Below are positions 8,464-16,029 of a stretch of DNA of 34,751 bases, one piece after another (positions within the stretch are counted from its first letter, which is position 1; the number at the start of each line of letters is the position of its first letter). A model generated the notes under the pieces. It was not told the origin of the DNA. It was given only the letters and a program-made list of their open reading frames with translations, and ran no database searches. Position numbers and translations under genes: made by a program. Source of the stretch: Phyllobacteriaceae bacterium (GTDB lineage: Bacteria > Pseudomonadota > Alphaproteobacteria > Rhizobiales > Devosiaceae); assembly GCA_012799265.1 (NCBI GenBank), contig JAAZLP010000297.1, forward strand, positions 1 through 34,751. Direction: 5' to 3'.

Positions 8464-8979
8464 ATGGATTTCGGCAATAGCTATGGACTAGTCGATACCT
8501 ACCTGCCGCAGCACATCATTGCCATTCGCATCATGTTGGCGGCGGTCTTCGGCGCCATGATCGGCTTCGAACGCGAGATCAATACGGCTGGGGCCGGGCT
8601 CAGGACCCACATTCTGGTCTCGGTCGCGGCCGCACTCTTCACCATACTGGCGTTCGAAATCTTTCATACGATCGAAACCGGCGAGGGCGAGACGCGGGCT
8701 GATCCGATCCGCGCTGTCGAAGCGGTCACGGCCGGAATCGCCTTTCTTGGCGCCGGCGCAATCTTTCGCAGTGGCGGGGGCGTGCAGGGGCTGACAACAG
8801 GCGCCGGCATGTGGCTGGCGGGCGCCGTGGGGCTCGCGTCGGCGCTCGGATTTTACTTCATCGCCTTCGGCGTGGCCGCTCTGGCCGTCGTGGTCATGGC
8901 CGCGTTGAAGGCCTTTGCCCATCGCGTATTACGTCACAATGTTTCGGAAGTGCCGGTGGGGCGTGGGGAGAAGTCTTAA
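8464..8979 (+). CDS. MgtC/SapB family membrane protein
   Basis: This 171-residue protein consists of the hydrophobic MgtC/SapB domain alone: about four to five membrane helices, with GFEREI followed by AGLRTHILVS near the start and the family signature AGIAFLGAGAIFR in the middle. Salmonella MgtC is longer (about 230 residues) because of a soluble C-terminal domain that is absent here. GGAGGG at 8454-8459 is a strong ribosome binding site. Family members affect survival at low magnesium and in acid, and some inhibit the F-type ATP synthase; the job of this short form is unknown. No magnesium-sensing leader was recognised upstream. Confidence 0.9.
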   Translation: MDFGNSYGLVDTYLPQHIIAIRIMLAAVFGAMIGFEREINTAGAGLRTHILVSVAAALFTILAFEIFHTIETGEGETRADPIRAVEAVTAGIAFLGAGAIFRSGGGVQGLTTGAGMWLAGAVGLASALGFYFIAFGVAALAVVVMAALKAFAHRVLRHNVSEVPVGRGEKS

Positions 8980-9038
8980 CGCCTGCCAGCTGGCGCGGAG
9001 GGACACAGCGCTGCCGACATAACTTCTCCCCCCGCGAG

Positions 9039-9062
9039 GAAGCGACTGGGAGGAGTCGCTTC
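9039..9062. terminator. Perfect 9-bp hairpin after mgtC-like gene
   Basis: GAAGCGACT-GGGAGG-AGTCGCTTC forms a perfect 9-bp stem with a 6-base loop, 59 bases after the MgtC-like stop. It has no T tract on the plus strand, so termination is plausible but not proven. It could equally be part of a larger structured RNA with the inverted repeat that follows. Confidence 0.45.
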
Positions 9063-9144
9063 GCTACCCATGCGCAGGCTAATTGGAGGAGGGGCCCGCG
9101 CATACGATCAGCGGTGGTGCATACCGCAGACCGGATAGAAGTGC

Positions 9145-9203
9145 GGGAAGTGGCCCTTGGGAACGCAGGCCGGTTGAAACAACCGATTGCAGCGCCACTT
9201 CCC
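9145..9203. repeat. Nested inverted repeat between convergent genes
   Basis: The outer arms GGGAAGTGGC (9145-9154) and GCCACTTCCC (9194-9203) are perfectly complementary over 10 bases. They enclose an inner perfect hairpin CGGTTG-AAA-CAACCG (9171-9185). The element starts 58 bases... after none of the flanking stops directly: it sits 165 bases past the MgtC-like stop and 29 bases beyond the 3' end of the minus-strand receiver gene. It may terminate that gene, be a decayed mobile repeat, or be a small structured RNA. The rest of 8980-9232 shows no convincing gene. Confidence 0.6.
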
Positions 9204-9232
9204 ACGAAGCATGTAACCTGTGGACGCAGGAG

Positions 9233-9676
9233 TCACATGCCAACCGCATCCAGGCACTGACTGCGTGCCCAGAAACTGACGATCGAGGCAGCCTCATGCC
9301 GATAGGCATCAAGGGCGGCCTGACGAAAGAACACTGCAGAGGCTCCAGCTTCCTGAAGCTTCTGCCGACCCGCACGATCGGTGGGCGCTGTCATGACGGC
9401 AATGGGAATTCCCTTCTGCCGGAGCGCCGCATGATTGCGGGTCAGAAACTCGTAGTTGGCCTTGCTGCTGACCTTGAGGTCGACGACCACAAGACCCGGC
9501 CATGTATTGGCGACATCGCTCACGATCCGAGTGAGCTCAGTCATTCCTTCGTCCGCAGACGAATAGAGGCGGATATCGGGCGCGCCATGCGCAGTCAGCA
9601 TCCTCCTCAGCAGATCGGCCGAGTGTGCGTCATCATCGATAAGAACGATGAACGGATCGTCGTCCGCTGAGATCAT
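9233..9676 (-). CDS. Orphan receiver-domain (CheY-like) protein
   Basis: The product of about 147 residues is a single receiver domain without an output domain. Numbered from the ORF-track start (one residue earlier, a TTG at 9679), the acidic cluster is IDDD at 15-17, the phosphoacceptor is Asp67 in VVVDLK, and the conserved Thr is Thr97 in VMTAP. The usual Lys-Pro near the end is replaced by Arg119-Gln in VFFRQ, which may change the phosphorylation switch. ATG 9676 directly follows the TTG, and a GAGG element serves either. No histidine kinase is nearby. It is transcribed divergently from the membrane TPR regulator across a 275-base repeat-rich gap, so a functional link is possible but unproven. 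Confidence 0.82.
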   Translation of the reverse strand: MISADDDPFIVLIDDDAHSADLLRRMLTAHGAPDIRLYSSADEGMTELTRIVSDVANTWPGLVVVDLKVSSKANYEFLTRNHAALRQKGIPIAVMTAPTDRAGRQKLQEAGASAVFFRQAALDAYRHEAASIVSFWARSQCLDAVGM

Positions 9677-9752
9677 CAATGGTCACCTCAAACCCACCAA
9701 GGCGTGGGCACACACAGAAAACACGAGACCTTGTCGAGCGACGCGCGCCGAA

Positions 9753-9830
9753 AGGGTGGTCAATAGGGTGGTAAAACATGTCCGGTGCGGCGGGGCCGCT
9801 CGGGAAACATGCCGAGTGCGAAACATCGAC
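9753..9830. promoter_or_regulatory. Clustered short direct repeats in a divergent promoter region
   Basis: Between the receiver gene and the TPR regulator are two copies of AGGGTGGT (9753-9760 and 9765-9772, 12-base period) followed by three copies of AAACAT: AAACATG at 9774 and 9805, and AAACATC at 9821. The first two AAACATG copies extend to a similar nCCGnGTGCG-like tail. Iterated sites in a shared intergenic region look like binding sites for a regulator, perhaps the neighbouring one. No clear -35/-10 pair was recognised. Confidence 0.35.
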
Positions 9831-9951
9831 GGTTGGGCATATGGGGCATCTCCGGGACGCCGCACAGGCAAATTCCAGTAAACAGGATGTAAGCCGCCCT
9901 TGCTTTTAACATGTAAAGCGTGAAGATCAGCGCAGCGGTGGAGGACTTCGT

Positions 9952-11691
9952 TTGTCTCAGGGGGCAATTCCCGAGGAGCGTGAGGTGGCGGCGGCTTTGC
10001 AACGCCTGCTTGCCTGGCCAGACATGGCCCGATCCGCCCAGTTAGGCCGATTTCTCGAATATATCGTCAGCCTGAAACTGCGCGGCGAAGCGGATTCCAT
10101 AAAGGCTTACTCAATTGCCGTGGATGTGTTTGGTCGTCCCAGCGACTTTGATCCTCAGACCGATCCTATCGTGCGGGTTCAGGCGCGCCGGTTAAGGAGC
10201 CTGCTGGGACAATATTATCGCGAGGTCGGTGCTGACGAGACGGTCCGCATAGAATTGCCGGTCGGGCGCTATGTGCCTGATTTTGTTCGGTGGGATGGAG
10301 AGGCACGCGAGCCCGCGCCGGTGGATGTCGTCGAACCCGAGGACATCGCCGACGACCGCCCTCCGTCTTCCACGAACGGACAGTTGTCCACCTCATGGTT
10401 CGTGCTGGCGGTGATGACGCTGGCGGGCGTGATTATGAGCTATGGCATATCGAGCTGGAATGCCGGACGTGCTGAAACGCCGGCCGCACTCAATGGTCGT
10501 CCCTCCGTCTCGATCATGGAGTTTCAGAGTCTCACCGGTGACCCCAGAGACCTGCGCTATGCAGCGGGCCTGGCGGTGGAACTGGTGACCGATCTCGACC
10601 AGTTCGAGACGATGGATGTGCAGTATCGGAGCGCCAATGCGGCCGAGGCGCAGGCCGATGTCGACTATAGCCTGAGCGGCATCGTGCGGCGCGAGGAAGG
10701 GGGGCTGCAATATGGCGCGATCCTTACCGAATCGCAGACCGGCAGCGTCATCTGGAGCCGACAGATCAGCCTCGATGCCGCGGAAATGACGCGTCCTGAT
10801 CTGCTCGATCACGTGAGCCAGAAACTATCAAGCATGCTCGGCAGTCCGCGCGGACCGATCCATCGGCGCGCGCGCGCGCTGATCGATACCGATGCGCCCC
10901 TTAGCGGGCAGCCGAGCCTCTATATCTGCCGCATGATGTTCGACCTCTACCGGGAACGTCGGACGATCATTACCGGGGATCGTGCAGAGAGCTGCTATCT
11001 CGGGCTCAGTGAGCAGGAGCGCGAGAGCGGGCAGGCCTATGCCGCGCAATCAACGCTCATTCTGGATGCCAATCTCACCGCCGCGGGCGGCACTATGACT
11101 GCGGACGAACGGCGCGCCCGTTCGGAAGCCTTATTGGAAGATGCCATCGAACTATCGCCCACCAGCGCCTTTGTATGGGAGCAGCGGGCGCTGGCCTACG
11201 TATTGTCTGGCGAACCAGATAAGGCGGATGCCGCCTACGGCTCGGCGCTGCAGCTCAATCCGTCCAATACGGACACCATGGCGTCGCGGGCGCGGCAGCT
11301 TGCCCTGATGGGGAAGCTGGACCTGGCGGTAGAGTTGGCGCGTCGCGCGATCGAGGATGGGGCGGAGCCGCCGCCCTGGTATTTTGGTGTGCCGACGCTT
11401 GAGGCGCTACGCACAGGTCAGTTCCGGGAGGCTGCCAACTATGCGGCCATCTACGCGGAATCAGACCGCGAGCTCGGGCCGATCCTTGCCGTAATGGCCG
11501 GTCAGGGGTTGGGCGACAGGGCAGTCGTCAACAGCTATCTGCCGCGCGTGCTGGATAATGGCGCGTTTCGGGCCCGGGGCATTCTTCCGCGCCTGCGCGA
11601 GCGCATCGACAATCCCGAACTCATGGGCGATATCAGCGCCGCCCTCATTCAGGCCGGTGTGCCGGCAGAGGCGCTTGAGCAGGCGTTCTAG
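9952..11691 (+). CDS. CadC-like membrane-anchored regulator with TolB-like and TPR regions
   Basis: This 579-residue protein starts at TTG 9952, supported by GGAGG at 9940-9944 with 7-base spacing. Residues 10-112 match an N-terminal domain often seen in rhizobial proteins annotated as adenylate cyclase or TPR regulators: FLEYIV, IKAYSIAVDVFGR, DFDPQTDPIVRVQARRLR and LPVGRYVPDF. It resembles a winged-helix DNA-binding unit. A proline/acid-rich linker leads to one membrane helix at about 148-168. The outer part has a TolB-like segment (SVSIMEFQSLTGDPRDLRYAAG) and then TPR-like helices to the end. No adenylate cyclase catalytic domain is visible. It probably senses an envelope signal and controls transcription from the membrane; target genes are unknown. 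It ends two bases from the converging murD2. Confidence 0.75.
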   Translation: MSQGAIPEEREVAAALQRLLAWPDMARSAQLGRFLEYIVSLKLRGEADSIKAYSIAVDVFGRPSDFDPQTDPIVRVQARRLRSLLGQYYREVGADETVRIELPVGRYVPDFVRWDGEAREPAPVDVVEPEDIADDRPPSSTNGQLSTSWFVLAVMTLAGVIMSYGISSWNAGRAETPAALNGRPSVSIMEFQSLTGDPRDLRYAAGLAVELVTDLDQFETMDVQYRSANAAEAQADVDYSLSGIVRREEGGLQYGAILTESQTGSVIWSRQISLDAAEMTRPDLLDHVSQKLSSMLGSPRGPIHRRARALIDTDAPLSGQPSLYICRMMFDLYRERRTIITGDRAESCYLGLSEQERESGQAYAAQSTLILDANLTAAGGTMTADERRARSEALLEDAIELSPTSAFVWEQRALAYVLSGEPDKADAAYGSALQLNPSNTDTMASRARQLALMGKLDLAVELARRAIEDGAEPPPWYFGVPTLEALRTGQFREAANYAAIYAESDRELGPILAVMAGQGLGDRAVVNSYLPRVLDNGAFRARGILPRLRERIDNPELMGDISAALIQAGVPAEALEQAF

Positions 11692-11693
11692 TC

Positions 11694-12983
11694 TCAGCCG
11701 AAGTGTTCGGCACAGAGCGCCACGAAACGGGCGCCACGCTCTTCGAAGTTCTTGAATTGATTATAGGACGGGGCGCCGGGCGAGAGGATGATCGTGTCGT
11801 AACGATCCCTTTGTTCCGCCAGGGCATCAAGCGCAGCTTCGAGGTTTGGAGCCTCTAACACCTCGACGGACGGTGCAGCCTCACGGGTGGCACTGGCGAG
11901 GCGGTCACCTGTCACGGGCAGTGTGACAAGGGTGGTCACGCCGCGGGGGGCGAGCAGGGTTGCCAGTTCCGCATAGTCCTGCTGGCGCTCATGGCCGCCA
12001 GCGATGAGGGCAATGCGGCGGCCCGGATAGGCGGCGAGGGCGGCCTTGGTTGCTTCGGGCGTGGTCGAGATTGAGTCGTTGACGACGGTCACGTTGCTGA
12101 AGACATGTTCTTCAAGCCGATGCGGCAGGGGGTGGAAAGCGGCGATGCCGGCGAGAACGCCGTCCATCGTGCCACCCGTCGCCAGAGTAATCTGGGCGGC
12201 GAGATGGGCATTGTCGAGATTGTGGGCGCCGCGCAGGCGGGACTGAGCGACGGCGTTCTCGATGGCGATCGCTTCCTCGACGGTGAGATTGCGGAGGAGG
12301 CGCCGATGATCGCGCACCGCCCTGGCAACGAGGGCGTTGCCCTGGGCGGCAGCGCCGAAGGCGACGGCGAAATTGCCCTCGCGGTCCACCAGGTGAAGCT
12401 TGTCTGCATAGTAGCGGTCGACCGAGCCATGCCAGTCGACGTGTTCAGGATAGAGATTGGTGATGGCCGCGACATCGGGGAGGAAGTTCATGTCGGCGGT
12501 CTGGTAGCTCGATAGCTCGAAGATCACGACAGGGTGGCGGTCGGCGATATCGAGCGGCGCAAGGCCGACATTACCCGCCAGGCCGGCATCAATGCCGGAG
12601 CGGGTCAGCATCAGATGGGTGAGGGTGGCGGTGGTCGACTTGCCCTTGGTGCCAGTGACGGCAATGACTGTGCGGTCCTGGCGGTAGGTTGCGCCCCAGA
12701 GATTGAGGTTCGACGTCACCGGGATGCCAGCGTCGCGGGCCTGGGCGAAAATGGGTTTGTAGATCGAGACGCCGGGGCTCTTGACGATTAGGGCGAACCG
12801 GCGGGCCGCTATGGCCGCGGGGAGGTCTTCGGCAGCAATCTGCTCGGCATTGGCAATGTCTGCGGTGCCGCTGTCTACGGTGACGAAGACTTTCAGATCG
12901 GGCGCGCGCGCGGCGAGAAAGGCGCGGGTGGATTGCGCCTCCTTGCCCGCGCCATAGAGCAGGACCGGGCCGTCAAACTGCAT
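11694..12983 (-). CDS. murD2: MurD2: UDP-MurNAc-L-Ala--L-Glu ligase (MurD paralogue)
   Basis: This 429-residue Mur ligase has an N-terminal Rossmann-like part with VKSPGVSIYKP, the ATP loop GTKGKSTT at 111-118, FELSSYQ, NLYPEHVDWHGS and VNDSISTTPEATKAAL. The last two blocks depart from canonical MurD (which has DHLDRH-type and NDSKATN-type blocks) and resemble the MurD2 group described in Xanthomonas, which adds L-Glu, not D-Glu, to UDP-MurNAc-L-Ala. The ORF track extends to 13139, but that part is frame-shifted murL sequence. ATG 12983 overlaps the murL stop by 11 bases, giving tight coupling. Coupling to murL is the main reason to choose MurD2 over a second MurD. Substrate use is inferred from the family. 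Confidence 0.85.
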   Translation of the reverse strand: MQFDGPVLLYGAGKEAQSTRAFLAARAPDLKVFVTVDSGTADIANAEQIAAEDLPAAIAARRFALIVKSPGVSIYKPIFAQARDAGIPVTSNLNLWGATYRQDRTVIAVTGTKGKSTTATLTHLMLTRSGIDAGLAGNVGLAPLDIADRHPVVIFELSSYQTADMNFLPDVAAITNLYPEHVDWHGSVDRYYADKLHLVDREGNFAVAFGAAAQGNALVARAVRDHRRLLRNLTVEEAIAIENAVAQSRLRGAHNLDNAHLAAQITLATGGTMDGVLAGIAAFHPLPHRLEEHVFSNVTVVNDSISTTPEATKAALAAYPGRRIALIAGGHERQQDYAELATLLAPRGVTTLVTLPVTGDRLASATREAAPSVEVLEAPNLEAALDALAEQRDRYDTIILSPGAPSYNQFKNFEERGARFVALCAEHFG

Positions 12984-14310
12984 AGGCGGCCACCTTGGCA
13001 GCGAGGGCGGGCGGAATGTGGTGGTCATGGCTGTCGGTAAGGCATTCGGCCATGGCCAGCTGCAATTTTTCCTCGCCATATTGGGCGAAGAGGTCTGCCT
13101 TGACCGCGCTGACCACAGCGGCTTCATGCCAGTCGGCATGACGGGTCAGCGTATAGAAGCAGGCGGCGGCCTCGAGGATTTCGCCGACGCATTCCCACGG
13201 TTTTTGCCCGGCAAGCCCGGCCAGTTCGCGGAAGGAGCGCTCGTTAGCCGGTTCGTCGAGGAGGTTCTTGCCGAAAATCCTCAGCAGGCGATCCTTGGCC
13301 ATGAAGGGCGCGAAGATCAGGAAGACGAAGTGACACTTCGGGCATTCGCCGCACCAGAGGGGGCCGTCATTGCCCGTGAGGCGGAAGTTGCGGTTGCAGC
13401 TCGAGAAGACGCTGTCGAAGGTCTGGCTATGGGTGAAGAGCGAGGCAATGCGGGCCTCGGAATAGGGACGAAGCAGGGAGAAATATTTGAGCGCGCCACC
13501 GGTCGCGTTGGCGAGGGTGTCTGCGATCAGGAGTTCGAAGCCGAGGGACTTGGAATATTGGTGATTGGTCTCGCGGCCGTCGAAGACGACATTGCCTTCA
13601 CTGGCCGAGCGTTCGTTGGAGAGGACGATCTGGCTGTAATCAAAGAGCAGGGCGCAGAGCGAGGCGATCATGGAATTGATCGCCGTCGAGGGGACGTGGC
13701 CGTTGTAGAAGCCCGCTTCCTTGCCTAGGCGGATCATCTCCGGATCAAGCGTGCGGGTGACATAGAGTGGGGCTGTGCCGATCGCCTCGACCGATGTGAG
13801 GATCGGGCCCTTGGGATTGACCGCGAAGGGAGTGAAGTCGACGCCTGAATGGGTCAGCAGATCCACGCTCACGAGGGAATCCTTGCCGCCACCAATGGGC
13901 AGCAGGGTGCGGTCAGCCAAGACGACGCTCGGCTTGCGTTCGACCGTATCGGTGGGCGTGCTGAGCTGCAGCTTGCCAAAGCGGGCGAGCTCGTTGCGGG
14001 CATAGAATTCGCCGAGGCCATTTTCATAGACATCGATGACGAAGGCACGCTCGCCTGCTGTGAGCGGGATGTCGGGCGCATCGATCTGGAGCGGCGCACG
14101 CAGCTTGAAATAGCTGACGCCAAGGACGAACGCAGTCAGGCCCAGCAGCTTTTCGAATGCGGGTGAGCTTGCCGCCTGAGCATCCGTGCCAGCAGGCAGG
14201 GTCAGGACTTCAGTGAAGGCCAGATCGTTGAGGCGGTAGGGGAACCGCACCTCTCCGCTCGATGGATCAAAGGATGGGCGCTCAATGCGGAAGAATTCGG
14301 TCACGGTCAT
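12973..14310 (-). CDS. murL: MurL: UDP-MurNAc-L-Ala-L-Glu epimerase
   Basis: This 445-residue protein matches the MurL family, which inverts the terminal L-Glu of UDP-MurNAc-L-Ala-L-Glu to D-Glu in an ATP-dependent reaction and so makes free D-glutamate unnecessary. Visible features are a PP-loop-like LPIGGGKDS at about 137-145, SNERSASEGN with a following NHQYSKS, and a cysteine cluster SSCNRNF ... WCGECPKCHF (Cys304, 319, 322, 325) that may bind a metal. ATG 14310 is preferred to the ORF-track start at 14382 because conserved-looking sequence begins at MTVTEFFRIERP and the 24 extra residues look like noise. It is the first gene of the murL-murD2 pair and faces the flippase gene. Confidence 0.87.
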   Translation of the reverse strand: MTVTEFFRIERPSFDPSSGEVRFPYRLNDLAFTEVLTLPAGTDAQAASSPAFEKLLGLTAFVLGVSYFKLRAPLQIDAPDIPLTAGERAFVIDVYENGLGEFYARNELARFGKLQLSTPTDTVERKPSVVLADRTLLPIGGGKDSLVSVDLLTHSGVDFTPFAVNPKGPILTSVEAIGTAPLYVTRTLDPEMIRLGKEAGFYNGHVPSTAINSMIASLCALLFDYSQIVLSNERSASEGNVVFDGRETNHQYSKSLGFELLIADTLANATGGALKYFSLLRPYSEARIASLFTHSQTFDSVFSSCNRNFRLTGNDGPLWCGECPKCHFVFLIFAPFMAKDRLLRIFGKNLLDEPANERSFRELAGLAGQKPWECVGEILEAAACFYTLTRHADWHEAAVVSAVKADLFAQYGEEKLQLAMAECLTDSHDHHIPPALAAKVAAYAV

Positions 14311-14682
14311 CTCACTCGGCTTCAGCAATGATATAGGTGATTTGCGCGTGTGGCGGGAGTGGGGCTGATGCGCGTTCGGCAATCGAGCGCTGTTGCATCA
14401 TCCGTTAATAACTCTTTGAGTCTTTCTTCATCTCTATTCGCTGTAGCGTTGTTTGGGTGTGACGATTTGGCGTTCATCCTGTGATGGTTATTGGGATGAT
14501 TTATGAATTAGATTTTGATGTGCCATAGGGACTACTTTGCGCTTGGGTCAGGCGGTAACTATGTCCTGTGTTCATGCGTGATTTTTGCGCGGAGGGCGCT
14601 AGGTTAGGGGCATGTTGGGGAGGAATACTTTGGATTCGATCGGCAAGGGCATGCATGCGCGAGCAGCACAAGCGGCCGAAAA
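14311..14682. other. AT-richer divergent intergenic region with a possible leader ORF
   Basis: The 372 bases between murL and the flippase gene are visibly richer in A and T than their surroundings (TTAATAACTCTTTGAG, GATTTATGAATTAGATTTTG) and should carry the promoters for both directions. No confident -35/-10 pair can be named. A possible plus-strand mini-ORF (ATG 14612, or TTG 14631 after GGGGAGGA) runs 33 or 27 codons and stops at 14711-14713. Its stop overlaps an in-frame GTG (14710) of the flippase gene as GTGA, so it could be a coupled leader peptide. Confidence 0.4.
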
Positions 14683-16029
14683 ATGCAGCGGTGGCGATTG
14701 GGTTCGCCTGTGAGTGACTTCGGCTCTCTCCTCACCAAGCAAAGTTTTCACATCATTGCCCTTCGCCTCTTTGGTGCGGGACTGGCCCTGATCGCACAGG
14801 TTGTGGCGTCGCGCTTTATCGGCCCAGAAGAATATGGGCGGTTCGCCCTGGCTTTTGTCTGGCTGCTGCTTTTGGGCCATGTCGGCACGGCGGGAACTTC
14901 CCAACTGCTTTATCGTCACCTGGCCGAATATCTGACGACAGGGGATAAGGCCCGCGCCGCTGGTATTGTCCGGTTCGCCATGGCGGCAACCCTGGCTGTG
15001 TCGATTGCTATCGGTGTCCTCGGCATAGTTGCCGTTCAGCTTGGCGTTCTGCCGATTGGGTCGGAGCTGATCTGGCTTGTTACCCTGACCTTGATCGCGG
15101 TGCCGCTCCTGGCTTTTCAGGATTTCCTCGAGGCGATTGCGCGCGGCCTTGATCAGCCCGCAGCCGGCATCGGGCCCGCCTACACAATGCGGCACCTGTC
15201 GATCATCGTGGGCCTCGGCGCGCTGGTGCTGGTTGGGCATAGCGCGACGGCACTCACGGTTGTGGTGCTCGCGATTGTCGGCCTTATTGCCAGCATCCTG
15301 GTGCAATATTGGCTGCTAAGGCCTCATCTGGTCACCGCGATCGGATCTGCTGCTCCGGCCTTCGAGGTTAGCGCGTGGCTGAAAACGGCTGTGCCTATGG
15401 CCGGTGTTGATCTGGCTGAGGTCCTTTTCCTCAATGTCGACGTTATTCTTCTCGGCCTTCTCGTGCCGCCCGAACAGGTCGCGTTCTACTTTGCGGCGTC
15501 GCGGCTGGCACAATTCCTGGCCTATGTTCCCTATGGCGTCAGTGCCACCACAGCCCAGAAATACGCGGCGCTGAGCGCTGGCAATCGGCGTGGCGAACTG
15601 CAGGCGTTGGTCAGTCGAGCCACTGTCATGATGACCGTGCTCACTGCCGCAGGCGCGGTGACGTTGAGCGTTCTTGCGGCTCCGCTATTAGGTTTTTTTG
15701 GCCCTGAATTTCACATCGCCAGCCAGTTTGTGCCCGTCATGTGCCTTGGGATCGTTGCTGCCTGTGCGCTGGGGCCGGGGGAGGATGTGCTCAACATGCT
15801 GGGCGAAGAGCGGCTCTGCTCGATAGGCTTTATCGTTGCGCTGGCGGTAAACGTGGTCACGGCGCTCGTGCTGATCCCCGCAATGGGGCCGATGGGGGCT
15901 GCCATAGCGACGGCCCTGGGGCTCGCTGTTCGCGGCGGGGTCCTTGCCGCGATTGCCTATTGGCGCCTTGGTTTGATAATTCCCATGTTCAGCGCGCTTA
16001 TGCGTGGTCAGGCTGAGGTTGAGGCATGA
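14683..16029 (+). CDS. Wzx/MATE-like polysaccharide or lipid-linked glycan flippase
   Basis: This 448-residue, highly hydrophobic protein has about 12 to 14 predicted membrane helices. Near its start it shows RLFGAGLALIAQVVASRFIG followed by PEEYGRFAL, typical of oligosaccharide flippases of the MOP superfamily. Such proteins move undecaprenyl-linked glycans across the inner membrane for O-antigen, capsule or exopolysaccharide; the substrate here is unknown. ATG 14683 has no clear ribosome binding site. GTG 14710, which overlaps the stop of a short upstream ORF, is an alternative start that would remove nine residues before the family homology. The stop overlaps the next gene as ATGA. No glycosyltransferase or polymerase is nearby, which is unusual for a Wzx. 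Confidence 0.88.
   Translation: MQRWRLGSPVSDFGSLLTKQSFHIIALRLFGAGLALIAQVVASRFIGPEEYGRFALAFVWLLLLGHVGTAGTSQLLYRHLAEYLTTGDKARAAGIVRFAMAATLAVSIAIGVLGIVAVQLGVLPIGSELIWLVTLTLIAVPLLAFQDFLEAIARGLDQPAAGIGPAYTMRHLSIIVGLGALVLVGHSATALTVVVLAIVGLIASILVQYWLLRPHLVTAIGSAAPAFEVSAWLKTAVPMAGVDLAEVLFLNVDVILLGLLVPPEQVAFYFAASRLAQFLAYVPYGVSATTAQKYAALSAGNRRGELQALVSRATVMMTVLTAAGAVTLSVLAAPLLGFFGPEFHIASQFVPVMCLGIVAACALGPGEDVLNMLGEERLCSIGFIVALAVNVVTALVLIPAMGPMGAAIATALGLAVRGGVLAAIAYWRLGLIIPMFSALMRGQAEVEA

Noticed and set aside
12984-13139. 52-residue N-terminal extension of murD2
   Set aside because: It is the end of murL in another frame; the Mur ligase fold begins at ATG 12983.
14599-15306. 235-aa minus-strand ORF opposite the flippase start
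   Set aside because: Composition rich in His, Arg and Gln, no domain, and it overlaps a well-recognised membrane protein.
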